A DNA stretch of 64,000 nt. Source: an uncultured Eubacteriales bacterium (lineage in GTDB: Bacteria; Bacillota; Clostridia; Oscillospirales; CAG-272). Of the stretch, positions 17,250 through 25,520 are shown piece by piece. Made by a program: the position numbers and the translations under genes. The DNA is taken from contig CATWNM010000003.1 of NCBI GenBank assembly GCA_958352145.1, forward strand, positions 33,646 through 97,645. Reading direction: 5' to 3'. Positions within the stretch are counted from its first letter, which is position 1. The number at the start of each line of letters is the position of its first letter. The notes under the pieces were generated by a model. It saw only the letters and a list, made by a program, of their open reading frames with translations, searched no databases and was not told the DNA's origin.

Positions 17250-18194
17250 TTACTCGGCCGCGCCCTCAGAGAGCGAATCGCCAAAGTCGAGGATCGGAAA
17301 CGTCGTACCGTTTCCAGCCATATACGCCGGCAGTTTGCCGTCCCATTTCTGCGAGTAATAATAATTTACGAGCTGCTCCGTGAGCGTTTCGGCCAGCTTC
17401 CGATTGATCTCCGCTTCCCGCTCGCCCGCGTACTGCGCCACATCCGCCTCGATCTTTGTAACCTCCGCCGCGGCCTCCGCCTCGATGATCTGCCGTTTGG
17501 CGGCAGCTTCCGCCTCGATGATCGCCTGTTCCTGTTCGATCTGCGCCTTGAGTTTATTCTGCTCCGCTACCTGCTTTGCCTCGACGGCTGCGGTAAACAC
17601 GTCCGAAAAATCCAAATTTTCGATGGATGCGTCGATCACTTCAATATTATACTGCGCCAATTTGCTGATCAGAATCTCACGCACCTGTTCGGAGAGTTTT
17701 TCACGATTGGCAATCAGGTTTTCCGCATTGTACTTTGCGATTACGCTTTTGACCGCCTCCTGCACGCGGGGCGCAATCACCGTATTAAAATAGGATGTGC
17801 CGATCGTTTTATAAATGGTCTGCGCATTGGATTTCTGAATCTGATAGTTGATCGTATAAGTCACGGCAACTTCCTGAATATCGCTCGAAAAGCAATTCAG
17901 ATCCACCGTAGCTTTCTGATTCCGGTTATCCATATTGACGACTTCCTGCCAAGGAAGCTTAAAATGAATGCCCGCTTCGTATGTATAATCCTCGACCTGG
18001 CCAAAGGTGGTGACGATGCCGGTATGCCCCGTGGGCACAGAAGCAACGCAGCTCAGCGCAACGATGCACACGCCGATCGCCGCGCCGGCAAAACCGAAAA
18101 TCCCGCCTGATTTTCTGCCCCGCTTGGACAGCAAAAAAGCGCAGATCAGAGAGACCGCGATTACCGCGACGCCGAAAAAAAACAAAGCAACCAT
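17250..18194 (-). CDS. SPFH/band-7 (prohibitin-like) membrane protein
   Basis: 314 residues from ATG 18194 (AAAGGAG 7 bases upstream). Two N-terminal hydrophobic segments (MVALFFFGVAVIAVSLICAF and FAGAAIGVCIVALSCVASV) are followed by the band-7 domain: VPTGHTGIVTTFGQVEDYTYEAGIHFKLPW, then AVTYTINYQIQ and VQEAVKSVIAKYNAENLI. The C-terminal half (about 205-285) is a coiled coil rich in Ala, Glu and Gln (EQEQAIIEAEAAAKRQIIEAEAA), the oligomerising stalk of prohibitins. The family builds large membrane rings that organise microdomains and control proteases. No NfeD partner follows; instead a 25-residue membrane peptide gene sits directly upstream. Confidence 0.9.
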   Translation of the reverse strand: MVALFFFGVAVIAVSLICAFLLSKRGRKSGGIFGFAGAAIGVCIVALSCVASVPTGHTGIVTTFGQVEDYTYEAGIHFKLPWQEVVNMDNRNQKATVDLNCFSSDIQEVAVTYTINYQIQKSNAQTIYKTIGTSYFNTVIAPRVQEAVKSVIAKYNAENLIANREKLSEQVREILISKLAQYNIEVIDASIENLDFSDVFTAAVEAKQVAEQNKLKAQIEQEQAIIEAEAAAKRQIIEAEAAAEVTKIEADVAQYAGEREAEINRKLAETLTEQLVNYYYSQKWDGKLPAYMAGNGTTFPILDFGDSLSEGAAE

Positions 18195-18205
18195 AGTTTT
18201 CTCCT

Positions 18206-18283
18206 TTAAGAATCCAGCAATTGGTATATTCCGAAAATCAAAATGGATTCCAATATCCAAAATAATAAAAACATTTTTTTCAT
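18206..18283 (-). CDS. Small membrane peptide, 25 residues
   Basis: An open frame starting MKKMFLLFWILE and continuing as one hydrophobic helix to a Leu-Asp-Ser end. A Shine-Dalgarno-like GAGAG lies 8 bases before its ATG, partly overlapping the M24 peptidase stop 12 bases upstream, and its stop codon overlaps the AAAGGAG used by the SPFH gene, so it is positioned for translational coupling in the operon. The topology is one TM segment with a Lys-rich cytoplasmic N-terminus. No family recognised. It may associate with the SPFH ring. Short hydrophobic frames can arise by chance, but the spacing and start argue for a real gene. Confidence 0.55.
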   Translation of the reverse strand: MKKMFLLFWILESILIFGIYQLLDS

Positions 18284-18295
18284 AGATGCAACTCT

Positions 18296-19363
18296 CTAAA
18301 ACAGTTCAATCAGTTCTTTCGGCGCGCCGGTCAGATTCCGCACTGCGCCGTCCTGCGCGCAGATCATATCCTCGATACGGCAGCCATATTGTCCCTCAAG
18401 GTAAATGCCCGGTTCTACTGTAATCACATTGCCGTTTTCAAAGCAATCGGCGGATCGGGGCGCGAAATTCGGTGCCTCGTGAATTTCCAGCCCCACGCTG
18501 TGGCCAAGCGAATGGCCAAAACAGCCGCGGTACCCCGCAAGCTCGATGCAGTCCCGCGCCCGTTTGTCGACCGCAGCACATTTTTCGCCCACAGCCGCGG
18601 ATTGAATCGCGCGCTGCTGCGCTTCGAGCACGGTCGCATACAGCCGCTTCATCTCCGCGTCGGCGCGGCCCAAAACGACCGTGCGCGTCATGTCCGAATG
18701 ATAGCCGTCCACAACGCAGCCAAAATCCATCGTCAAAAACCCGGTCTCTAGTTTCACATTCCGCGGAACGCCGTGCGGCAGGGCGGAGGCGCGGCCTGAC
18801 ACCGCGATGGTATCAAAGCTTTTATCCTCCGCGCCGTGACGGCGCATAAAATATTCCAGTTCCACGGCGACCTCGGACTCGGTCATATCGGGCGTGAGCG
18901 TTTTCAAAATATGAGAAAAAGCGTCGTCCGTAATCTTTTGCGCCCGGGCGATCTTTTCGATTTCTTCCGGATCCTTGCACCGGCGCAACGTTTCAACAAT
19001 ACCGCGCGAGGGGACGAGCGCGACGCCGGGTAGCGCGCCCTTCAATTTTTCCAGCGCAAAGACGGTCAACCGCTTTTCTTCAAAGGCCAGCGTTTCGACC
19101 CCGTCGGAAAGAAGCAGCTGGCGCAGCTTTGCCAACATGCCCGCACCGCCGGGCACATGGATCTCAAACCCTGCCGGGGAAGCGGCGCGCGCCGCTTCGG
19201 CATAGCGCGAATCGGTGAGGATGTGCGCGCTTTTTTTCGTAACGACGACAAAGCCGTCGGCAAACCGGAATCCGCTGATATAATACTGATTCAAAGCCTC
19301 GGTCAGCAGCATGGCGTCCGCAAAGGACGTAAAACGCACCCGAAGTTTTTCCGCTCTGGTCAT
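18296..19363 (-). CDS. Xaa-Pro aminopeptidase-like M24 metallopeptidase
   Basis: 355 residues. The N-terminal creatinase-like domain (about 1-125) starts MTRAEKLRVRFTSFADAMLL. The C-terminal pita-bread domain has the five metal ligands of M24: Asp in TMDFGCVVDGY and HSDMTRTVVLG, His in FGHSLGHSVGLEIHE, and Glu in VITVEPGIYLEG and GCRIEDM. It removes N-terminal residues next to proline in the cytosol, using two metal ions. GAGG precedes the start. It is the third gene of the yqeG-TIM barrel-M24-peptide-SPFH run. Assignment to PepP/YqhT type is by overall length and motif order. Confidence 0.92.
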   Translation of the reverse strand: MTRAEKLRVRFTSFADAMLLTEALNQYYISGFRFADGFVVVTKKSAHILTDSRYAEAARAASPAGFEIHVPGGAGMLAKLRQLLLSDGVETLAFEEKRLTVFALEKLKGALPGVALVPSRGIVETLRRCKDPEEIEKIARAQKITDDAFSHILKTLTPDMTESEVAVELEYFMRRHGAEDKSFDTIAVSGRASALPHGVPRNVKLETGFLTMDFGCVVDGYHSDMTRTVVLGRADAEMKRLYATVLEAQQRAIQSAAVGEKCAAVDKRARDCIELAGYRGCFGHSLGHSVGLEIHEAPNFAPRSADCFENGNVITVEPGIYLEGQYGCRIEDMICAQDGAVRNLTGAPKELIELF

Positions 19364-19392
19364 GTTAACGAACCTCGCTTCTTTTTTCGCAC

Positions 19393-20253
19393 TTAAATCA
19401 AACTTTTATAATAATTTTTCATCGCAAGCGCATCCTCCGCCATCGTTCCGGCCGACTCGCAGATGATGCGCGGACAAAGCCCCTCTCTTGCGACCGCCTC
19501 CATGAGCGGCTCAAAATCCGGCCCGAAGGTTTGATCCGCAAACGTCAAATGGCGCTTTTCGCCGAGCGCGGTCCATTCGATCTTGGAAAAATGACAATGC
19601 ATGTATTTCGCCTTGTCCGCGCCAAGCGCCTCGCCGATCCGATCAAAAACTGCGCGGTAACTGTCCGCACTAGGAAATACGCCGCCGCAGCTGCGCGCAT
19701 TCAGGTGGCCGAAATCGACGACCGGCGCGAGCCGCGCGTCCAGCCTGCACAGTTCGATCACTTCGTCGAGCGTTCCAAGCTGATTCTGCTTTCCCATTGT
19801 CTCGACGCCGAACGCAACGGACGTCCCGCCGAGTTTTTCCAACATTTTGAAAAGCGTGTCGGCGGACAAACGCATCGCCTCAGCACGGCTTATCTTACCG
19901 GCAGAACCGCAGTGGATCACAATCGTGTCCGCGCCGAGGAGTTCTGCGGCCCAAAGGCTTTTTTCAATATAATCAATGCTTTTCAGCCGTTTTTGCGGAT
20001 CCGTACCGGAAAGCGAAATAAAATAGGGCGTATGCAAAGACATCCGAATCCCATATTTCTGCGCCTCCGCGCCGATCTCGCGAAGCGTAGCCTCCCCGGC
20101 GGAAACGCCGTTTCCGGCCTCATATTCATAGGCGTCCAGTCCGATGCCGCACAGCCAAGCCGGCGCCTGCTTTGTGTGTTTATACCCTGCGTCATAAAAG
20201 CTTTTGCTGTTGCCGCCGGGACCAAACAGCGCGCTTGACGGCTTATCTTCCAT
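19393..20253 (-). CDS. TIM-barrel protein, AP-endonuclease IV / xylose isomerase-like
   Basis: 286 residues. Order of motifs fits the AP2EC/Nfo superfamily: MSLHTPYFISL (about 72), DTIVIHCGSAG (about 110), FGVETMGKQ (about 148), PVVDFGHLNAR (about 178), KYMHCHFSKIEW (about 211) and RIICESAGTMAEDA (about 263). The His, Glu and Asp at those strand ends would bind metal, as in endonuclease IV. The protein could be a DNA-repair AP endonuclease-like enzyme or a sugar isomerase. Its ATG lies inside the yqeG end (11-base overlap), with GGAG upstream. Confidence 0.8.
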   Translation of the reverse strand: MEDKPSSALFGPGGNSKSFYDAGYKHTKQAPAWLCGIGLDAYEYEAGNGVSAGEATLREIGAEAQKYGIRMSLHTPYFISLSGTDPQKRLKSIDYIEKSLWAAELLGADTIVIHCGSAGKISRAEAMRLSADTLFKMLEKLGGTSVAFGVETMGKQNQLGTLDEVIELCRLDARLAPVVDFGHLNARSCGGVFPSADSYRAVFDRIGEALGADKAKYMHCHFSKIEWTALGEKRHLTFADQTFGPDFEPLMEAVAREGLCPRIICESAGTMAEDALAMKNYYKSLI

Positions 20254-20758
20254 GCTTTTTCTTCTCCAATCTGTAATATTTTTTTAAAAACGGCGTTTCA
20301 AGCGCACGCTTGAAACGAAAGAAAAACGTCTTTTTATCCCGTATAGGCGGGACAACAATACTCCGAACGCCGACCAGCTGCGCCGACCACACGTCGGTAA
20401 ACAACTGATCGCCCAAAACAGCGCAGCGCGCCTTGGGTACGCCAAGCGTCTGCATCGCCGCGAGATACGGCGCACGGCAGGGTTTTTTCGCATCGGCATA
20501 GGCGGGTACCTTCAGCGCCGAATTATATTGTTCCACCCGCTGCGCCGAATTATTGGAAATCAGCGCGATAGACACGCCGGACTGCGAAAGTTGGGACGCC
20601 CATAAGAGCACATCCGCAGACGGGCACGCATCCTCATAAGGCGAGAGCGTATTGTCTATATCGCACAGCAGCGCGCCGATCCGGTTTTTCTCCAAAAAAG
20701 CCGGCGTAACGTCTGAAAAACGGTCAAAAACAAAATCGGGAATCAAAAATCTGCTCAT
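20243..20758 (-). CDS. yqeG: YqeG-family HAD phosphatase
   Basis: 171 residues. HAD motif I is IGALLCDIDNTLSPYE (about 28-43) with nucleophile Asp and general-acid Asp; motif II is ALISNNS (about 75); motif III/IV lies in KARCAVLGDQLFTDVWSA with the metal-binding acidic residues. Length and text match YqeG of Firmicutes, a IIIA-type HAD phosphatase similar to phosphatidylglycerophosphatase (Gep4-like); the bacterial substrate is not settled. It starts the operon, from the promoter at 20788-20816, and overlaps the next gene by 11 bases. Confidence 0.9.
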   Translation of the reverse strand: MSRFLIPDFVFDRFSDVTPAFLEKNRIGALLCDIDNTLSPYEDACPSADVLLWASQLSQSGVSIALISNNSAQRVEQYNSALKVPAYADAKKPCRAPYLAAMQTLGVPKARCAVLGDQLFTDVWSAQLVGVRSIVVPPIRDKKTFFFRFKRALETPFLKKYYRLEKKKHGR

Positions 20759-20787
20759 GGCGCTCCTTAAAAAAGATTGATGAGTTG

Positions 20788-20816
20788 ATTATAGCATAAA
20801 TTCAATGCGGCCGCAA
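20788..20816 (-). promoter_or_regulatory. Promoter of the yqeG operon
   Basis: On the minus strand TTGCGG (20816-20811), 17-bp spacer, TATAAT (20793-20788), 30 bases before the start codon. Confidence 0.65.
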
Positions 20817-20885
20817 CCGCCACGCAAAAATATTTGCGGTTTTTCCGGCATTTCAAAAGCTGGAAACCCTACCAGAAATAAAAGG

Positions 20886-20914
20886 TTGCGGACGCCCCTG
20901 CCTTACGGTATAAT
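20886..20914 (+). promoter_or_regulatory. Promoter of the chitinase gene
   Basis: TTGCGG (20886-20891), 17-bp spacer, TATAAT (20909-20914), about 45 bases before the AAGGAG of the chitinase gene. Confidence 0.6.
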
Positions 20915-20966
20915 TACAGCAGATTTCCGCATATTCTTGCGTACTGCGGATAAAAAGGAGATGAAA

Positions 20967-22715
20967 ATGAAGAAAATCCATTCCTTTTTTCTGGCGATTT
21001 TGCTTCTTTTGCTCCCGGCGGCAGGATTGTCAGAATTGTCCGACCCCAGCAATACTTCCATATCAGAGCAAAATATGGCGGCGCCCGCCGCGACAGACAC
21101 CGGAAAAACGATCGTCGGCTATTATGCCGGCTGGGCCGCGTACCGCGGATATACGCCGGATCAAATTCCGGCGCATAAACTGACGCAAATCAATTATGCT
21201 TTTGCAAAAATCGACGGGGATACATACAAAATCGCCCTTGCGGATCCTAACCAGGACAAGAAAAACTTTGCCGCGCTGCGCACGCTGCGGGAAACCTATC
21301 CGCACCTGCGCATTTTGATCTCCGTTGGCGGATGGGATTACTCAAACTATTTCTCGGACGCAGCGGCAACCCAAAGCAACCGCGAAGTTTTTGCGCAAAG
21401 CTGCGTCGACTTCATTCTGGAGCATGGGCTGGACGGCGTCGACCTCGACTGGGAATATCCGGTTTCGGGCGGTCTTGCAGGCAATGGGAACCGTCCCGAA
21501 GACAAGCAGAACTTTACGCTTTTGCTCACGGCGATCCGTCAAAAACTGGATGCGCAGGAACAAAAGGACGGCCGCCGATACAGCCTGACCATCGCGGGCG
21601 CAGGCAGCAGCGCATACCTAAATAAAATCGAACCGGTTAAAGTCGCGGCGCTGGTCGATCATATCTTTATTATGGCTTACGACATACACGGCCCCTGGGA
21701 CGATTACGCTGACTTCAATGCGCCGCTGTATATGCCCAAAGAAACGTCTCCGCAGCACAAAAACAGCGTGTACGACGGCATACAAAGCTATCTTGAAAGC
21801 GGCGTCTCCGCGGACAAGCTGGTGATGGGGATTCCCTTCTACGGATACATCTATCAGGGCGTCTCCGCGCAGAACAACGGATTGTACAGCAATTGGCAGT
21901 CAGCTAAAGCGATCACCTACAATGCGCTTGCTGAGCGCTATCTGTCAGACTCCGCTTATGTGCAGCTTTATCATGAACGGGCGGAAGTCCCCTATCTGTA
22001 CGGAAAAAACACCTTTATCTCCTATGACGATGCCGCCTCGGTCGCAAAAAAAACCGCGCTGGCAAACGAACTTGGCCTTGCAGGCGTTGGATTTTGGGAA
22101 CTGTCTCAGGACTTTGAAGAAACTTTGATCGGAAGCGCATACGACACGCTCTCCGGCCGCTGGGTCAATCCTTTCCGCGACGTTGGCACGTCCGACTGGT
22201 TTTATGAAACGGTTCGGTTTGTCCATCAAAACGGGCTCATGGCCGGCGTTGGTCACACGTCTTTCGCGCCGAACGCACCGGTCACCAGAGGTATGTTCGC
22301 CGTCTTGCTTCACCGGCTGGAAGGATCGCCGCAAGCCTTAAAAGCTTCATCCTTCCTCGACGTTCCCAAAACTCTATATTACGCCAATGCGATTTCTTGG
22401 GCGCATGAAAATCGCATTCTTCTCGGCTATGAAAACGGCAAGTTTGAACCGGACTCACCCATCACAAGGGAGCAGGCGGCTGCAATCCTTTTCCGCTACG
22501 CCGAATATAAAAACTATGATACCAAAAAAACGGCAAGCCTGTCCGCCTTTTCCGATGCGGCGTCCATCAGCCCCTACGCGCTCGAAGCAATGCAATGGGC
22601 CAAAGCGGCCGGACTCATCGGCGGCCGAACCGAAACGCTGCTGGCGCCCGCACAAACAGCCAGCCGCGCCGAAGCCGCCGCGCTGATGATGCGCTTTACG
22701 CTTTGGACAAAATAA
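20967..22715 (+). CDS. Secreted GH18 chitinase with three SLH domains
   Basis: 582 residues from ATG 20967 (AAGGAG 6 bases upstream; an ATG at 20961 is too close). Signal peptide MKKIHSFFLAILLLLLPAAG. The GH18 barrel (about 45-390) contains ILISVGGWDYSNYF and the catalytic motif HGLDGVDLDWEYPV, whose Glu is the acid; substrate-assisted Asp residues are also present. LTQINYAFAK and FIMAYDIHGPW are typical barrel strands. Three S-layer homology repeats follow (about 400-582: FRDVGTSDWFYETVRFVHQNGLM, SFLDVPKTLYYANAISWAHENR, AFSDAASISPYALEAMQWAKAAG). SLH repeats bind pyruvylated cell-wall polymer, so the enzyme sits on the surface and cleaves chitin or beta-1,4-GlcNAc chains. Confidence 0.94.
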   Translation: MKKIHSFFLAILLLLLPAAGLSELSDPSNTSISEQNMAAPAATDTGKTIVGYYAGWAAYRGYTPDQIPAHKLTQINYAFAKIDGDTYKIALADPNQDKKNFAALRTLRETYPHLRILISVGGWDYSNYFSDAAATQSNREVFAQSCVDFILEHGLDGVDLDWEYPVSGGLAGNGNRPEDKQNFTLLLTAIRQKLDAQEQKDGRRYSLTIAGAGSSAYLNKIEPVKVAALVDHIFIMAYDIHGPWDDYADFNAPLYMPKETSPQHKNSVYDGIQSYLESGVSADKLVMGIPFYGYIYQGVSAQNNGLYSNWQSAKAITYNALAERYLSDSAYVQLYHERAEVPYLYGKNTFISYDDAASVAKKTALANELGLAGVGFWELSQDFEETLIGSAYDTLSGRWVNPFRDVGTSDWFYETVRFVHQNGLMAGVGHTSFAPNAPVTRGMFAVLLHRLEGSPQALKASSFLDVPKTLYYANAISWAHENRILLGYENGKFEPDSPITREQAAAILFRYAEYKNYDTKKTASLSAFSDAASISPYALEAMQWAKAAGLIGGRTETLLAPAQTASRAEAAALMMRFTLWTK

Positions 22716-22770
22716 AGCCCGATGCGAAAGGTTCAAAGATTTATAGAATAAAAAGTCCATGCATTCCATA

Positions 22771-22796
22771 AAAAAAGGCCGCCTGTGGCGGCCTTT
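22771..22796. terminator. Terminator, first element of a three-hairpin array
   Basis: AAAGGCCGCC, loop TGT, GGCGGCCTTT. On the minus strand it ends in a T run, so it closes the spoVM transcript; on the plus strand it follows the chitinase gene. Confidence 0.75.
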
Positions 22797-22801
22797 GGGC
22801 T

Positions 22802-22828
22802 TGTTGAAAAATCAAAGGTTTTCCAACA
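22802..22828. repeat. Hairpin with CAAAGG loop, copy 2
   Basis: TGTTG-AAAA pairs with TTTT-CAACA around loop TCAAAGG, with one mismatch. It lies between a GC-rich terminator stem (22771) and a second GC stem (22835), the same order as the copy at 35.5 kb. Confidence 0.55.
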
Positions 22829-22834
22829 GATTTA

Positions 22835-22856
22835 GAGACGGGAATCGTCCCGTCTC
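22835..22856. terminator. GC-rich hairpin, third element of the array
   Basis: GAGACGGG and CCCGTCTC around AATCGT, followed on the plus strand by TTTC and on the minus side 16 bases from the spoVM stop. Confidence 0.6.
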
Positions 22857-22871
22857 TTTCTTATCATAAAA

Positions 22872-22943
22872 TTAACGAATCCGGAAAATCCTGCGAAGCA
22901 GCGCACGCAGCGCGCGCGGCGACTTGACCGTAATGATTCTCAT
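22872..22943 (-). CDS. spoVM: Stage V sporulation protein M
   Basis: A 23-residue frame starting MRIITVKSPRALRALLRR. SpoVM is a 26-residue amphipathic helix in Bacillus that recognises the curved forespore membrane and anchors the SpoIVA coat base layer. The pattern here, a short start with (K)xP then a Leu/Arg-rich amphipathic helix ending in FRIR, fits the clostridial form. The ATG is preceded by GGGAG at 6 bases. It lies 17 bases after the stop of a small membrane protein gene and is followed by terminator hairpins. Assignment rests on a short sequence, so it is tentative, but the size, charge pattern and clean gene context support it. Confidence 0.7.
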   Translation of the reverse strand: MRIITVKSPRALRALLRRIFRIR

Positions 22944-22960
22944 AAGCCACTCCCGGGCTT

Positions 22961-23119
22961 CTATTTGATGGAGAAATATAAAAATCCGATGCCGATGATA
23001 ACAACCGCCTCGATCACGACAAGGAAGCCGTCCGGCAAAAAAAACGAAGCGAGCAGGCCCACGCCAAACGCCAGAACCGTCAGGCCGATCAATTTTGCCG
23101 CGCATTTCAGATTATTCAT
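22961..23119 (-). CDS. Small membrane protein, 52 residues
   Basis: From ATG 23119, where GGGGGAG lies 7 bases upstream; the longer frame upstream lacks a ribosome site. The sequence MNNLKCAAKLIGLTVLAFGV starts a first TM helix, followed by a short PDG turn and a second hydrophobic helix VIEAVVIIGIGFLYFSIK. So a two-helix hairpin membrane protein. Small clostridial proteins of this type often lie near spoVM, and a sporulation or envelope role is possible; I recognise no named family. Confidence 0.7.
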   Translation of the reverse strand: MNNLKCAAKLIGLTVLAFGVGLLASFFLPDGFLVVIEAVVIIGIGFLYFSIK

Positions 23120-23271
23120 AATACTCCCCCTTTGCGCCCGTCTATTAGGAGTATATGCAGCAAGGGGAATTTGTGTGACATCTATTTTTTGAAAAAATAC
23201 CACCGCTTCTAACCGCAAAAACCGTTTTCAGCAGTTACCTGCAAGCTTCGTTTTAAAAAACAGCCTGCCTC

Positions 23272-24186
23272 TCACGATTTTTTGCGCACGGCAAGCGCGC
23301 ACCAATCGTTTTCGAGCATTTCATCAAAAACCTCAAGGCCGTTTTCGGCAAAAACGCGCTCTACCTCTTCCCGGCGGGGGCAGATAATACCCGAGGCGAT
23401 CAGCACGCCGCCATCGCTCAGCACACGCGGGACGTCGGGCGTCATGCGGATCACGATATCGGCGACGATATTCGCGGCAACAACGTCAAATTTACCGCCC
23501 GCCATATCCACTTCCGAAAGCAGATCCGACTGCCCGCAGACGATACCGGTCTGCCCGCTGGCCGCAATATTTTCCCGCGCGACGCGCACAGCGACAGGAT
23601 CCAGATCATAGGCTGCGCAATAAGCGGCACCAAGGCGTGCAGCACAGATAGAGAGAATGCCGCTGCCGCAGCCTACGTCGAGCATCCGGCATCCCTTGCG
23701 GATATACTTTTGCAGCATCGCAATCATGAGTCTCGTCGTCTCATGCGTACCGGTTCCAAACGCCATGCCCGGATCCATTGAAATGGTCAATTCGTCTTCG
23801 GCAGGCGTATAGGTCTCCCATGCGGGAACGATTACGACTCTGCCGACTTTAACCGGCTTATAATACTTTTTCCACGATTCCGCCCAATCCTCCTCGCGGC
23901 AGCCGGAAGTTTCAAGCGTATATCCAATCCCTGCGGAGCGAAGCTGTCCTTCCACAAAAAAACGCGCCTCTGCCAAATTGGACGACTCCGGCAAAAATGC
24001 CGAAACCGAAGCGTGCGTCCGGTCGGCTGAAAGCAGACGCTCATCGAGCAGGGCGCCGTACATGCCGTCCGTCGTGATGTCGCTGTAATCCTCGATCATA
24101 AGAGAACTCGACACCATACTCATCACCGCGCTGATGATCTCCAGATCTTCCGTTTTTCCCGTCACTTTAAGCTGTATCCACTGCAT
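23272..24186 (-). CDS. prmA: Ribosomal protein L11 methyltransferase
   Basis: 304 residues from ATG 24186 (GTGGAG 6 bases upstream). Motifs of PrmA: SMDPGMAFGTGTHETTRLM (about 160-178), the SAM-binding motif I LDVGCGSGILSICAARLG (about 193), DLDPVAVRVARENI, and the catalytic-region VVANIVADIVI. The N-terminal domain (about 1-130) is the L11-binding part. It trimethylates L11 using S-adenosylmethionine. The position after dnaJ is the classical Firmicutes order hrcA-grpE-dnaK-dnaJ-prmA. Confidence 0.95.
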   Translation of the reverse strand: MQWIQLKVTGKTEDLEIISAVMSMVSSSLMIEDYSDITTDGMYGALLDERLLSADRTHASVSAFLPESSNLAEARFFVEGQLRSAGIGYTLETSGCREEDWAESWKKYYKPVKVGRVVIVPAWETYTPAEDELTISMDPGMAFGTGTHETTRLMIAMLQKYIRKGCRMLDVGCGSGILSICAARLGAAYCAAYDLDPVAVRVARENIAASGQTGIVCGQSDLLSEVDMAGGKFDVVAANIVADIVIRMTPDVPRVLSDGGVLIASGIICPRREEVERVFAENGLEVFDEMLENDWCALAVRKKS

Positions 24187-24263
24187 ATCTATCTCCACTA
24201 TCCGTCCGCAGTCAAAATTTCCGGCCTTCGGCGGCCGTTTCCGCAAAGAACGCAACATTCCAA

Positions 24264-24296
24264 GGCCTGCCGGAACGTTTAAGCGACCGGCAGGCC
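24264..24296 (-). terminator. Hairpin between dnaJ and prmA
   Basis: GGCCTGCCGG and CCGGCAGGCC, 13-base loop, 10 bases after the dnaJ stop. There is no T run, so partial read-through into prmA is likely. Confidence 0.45.
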
Positions 24297-24305
24297 GAAT
24301 TTGTT

Positions 24306-25430
24306 TTATTTAAATAAGTCGGTAAATTTCTGGAAAAATTTCTCCCGCTTGGTCTCCACTTTGTCGCCGAACGACGCCGCCAGTTCGGAAAGAAGCTGTT
24401 TCTGATGCGCGTTCAGCCCGCGCGGAACTTCCACTTTCACCGTAATGTACAGATTGCCGCGCGCAGAGGAATTGACCCGCGTAATTCCGCGGCCGCGCAG
24501 CGTAAAAGTCGTGCCGGTCTGCGTCCCTTCGGGGATTGCAAACTTTTCCTTGCCCTCGAGGGTCGGGATATCCACCGAAGCGCCGAGCGCCGCCTCCCAG
24601 AAATCAATCGGCACCTCGCAGTATACGTCGCTGCCGCTTCGCTCGAACACCGCGTGCGGGCGAACGGACACCGTTAAGATCAAATCTCCGGCAGGGCCGC
24701 CGCCGCGTCCCTCGTTACCCTGGCCGGCAATCGAAATTTTCTGTCCGTCGTCGATGCCTTTCGGAATCGAGACCTCAATTTTTTTGGTAAGCTTTACATA
24801 ACCGGTGCCGCGGCAATTCGAACAGGGTTCCTTGATGATTTTTCCGGAACCGCGGCATTCGCTGCAGACCTGCGTCGACTGAAACATGCCGAAAGCGGTA
24901 CGCTGCTGCACGCGAATCTGTCCACTGCCACCGCATCGTTTGCAGGTTTCGGCGCTCGTTCCCTTTTTAGCGCCGCTGCCGCTGCACTCGGCGCATTTCT
25001 GCACACGCCCGAACGAAACTTCCTTTTTACAGCCGAAAACCGCCTCTTCAAAAGAGATGGCCACACGCGCGTGGATATCTTCTCCGCGTACGGGGCCGCC
25101 CCGTCGGGCAGAACCGCCGCCAAAGCCGCCGCCGAAAAAGGAAGAAAAAATGTCTCCGAAATCAAATCCTTCAAATCCGCCGAAATCGCCCGGACCGCCG
25201 TTTTCAAACGCAGCGTGCCCATATTGGTCATACTTGGCTTTTTTCTCCTCGTCCGAAAGCACCGCGTAAGCCTCGTTGATTTCCTTGAACTTCTTTTCTG
25301 CCGCCGCATCGCCCGGATTGACGTCAGGATGATACTGCTTGGCCAGCTTGTAATATGCTTTTTTTATGGTCGAAGCATCGGCGCTTTTATCGACGCCGAG
25401 CACTTCATAATAATCTCTTTTATCCGCCAT
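24306..25430 (-). CDS. dnaJ: Chaperone DnaJ
   Basis: 374 residues from ATG 25430 (GAGGGA upstream). J-domain (1-70) with the HPD motif in QYHPDVNPG, then the G/F-rich linker (GGPGDFGGFEGFDF), the zinc centre with four CxxCxGxG-type repeats (CAECSGSGAKKG, CKRCGGSGQIRV, CSECRGSGKII, CSNCRGTGYVK), and two C-terminal beta domains. It delivers unfolded substrates to DnaK and stimulates its ATPase. Transcribed with dnaK; a terminator hairpin in between (25473-25516) would reduce its level. Confidence 0.96.
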   Translation of the reverse strand: MADKRDYYEVLGVDKSADASTIKKAYYKLAKQYHPDVNPGDAAAEKKFKEINEAYAVLSDEEKKAKYDQYGHAAFENGGPGDFGGFEGFDFGDIFSSFFGGGFGGGSARRGGPVRGEDIHARVAISFEEAVFGCKKEVSFGRVQKCAECSGSGAKKGTSAETCKRCGGSGQIRVQQRTAFGMFQSTQVCSECRGSGKIIKEPCSNCRGTGYVKLTKKIEVSIPKGIDDGQKISIAGQGNEGRGGGPAGDLILTVSVRPHAVFERSGSDVYCEVPIDFWEAALGASVDIPTLEGKEKFAIPEGTQTGTTFTLRGRGITRVNSSARGNLYITVKVEVPRGLNAHQKQLLSELAASFGDKVETKREKFFQKFTDLFK

Positions 25431-25472
25431 AGCTTCCCTCAATGCGCGCAGACCGCGCCGTATACTCTGTTA

Positions 25473-25516
25473 GCGCGAAAAATCCGAGCCGCGGGGCGGC
25501 TCCGGATTTTTCGCGC
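25473..25516 (-). terminator. Strong hairpin between dnaK and dnaJ
   Basis: GCGCGAAAAATCCG and CGGATTTTTCGCGC enclose a second stem GCCGC/GCGGC. The T run inside the 3' arm suggests partial termination that keeps DnaK more abundant than DnaJ. Confidence 0.65.
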
Positions 25517-25520
25517 GCAT

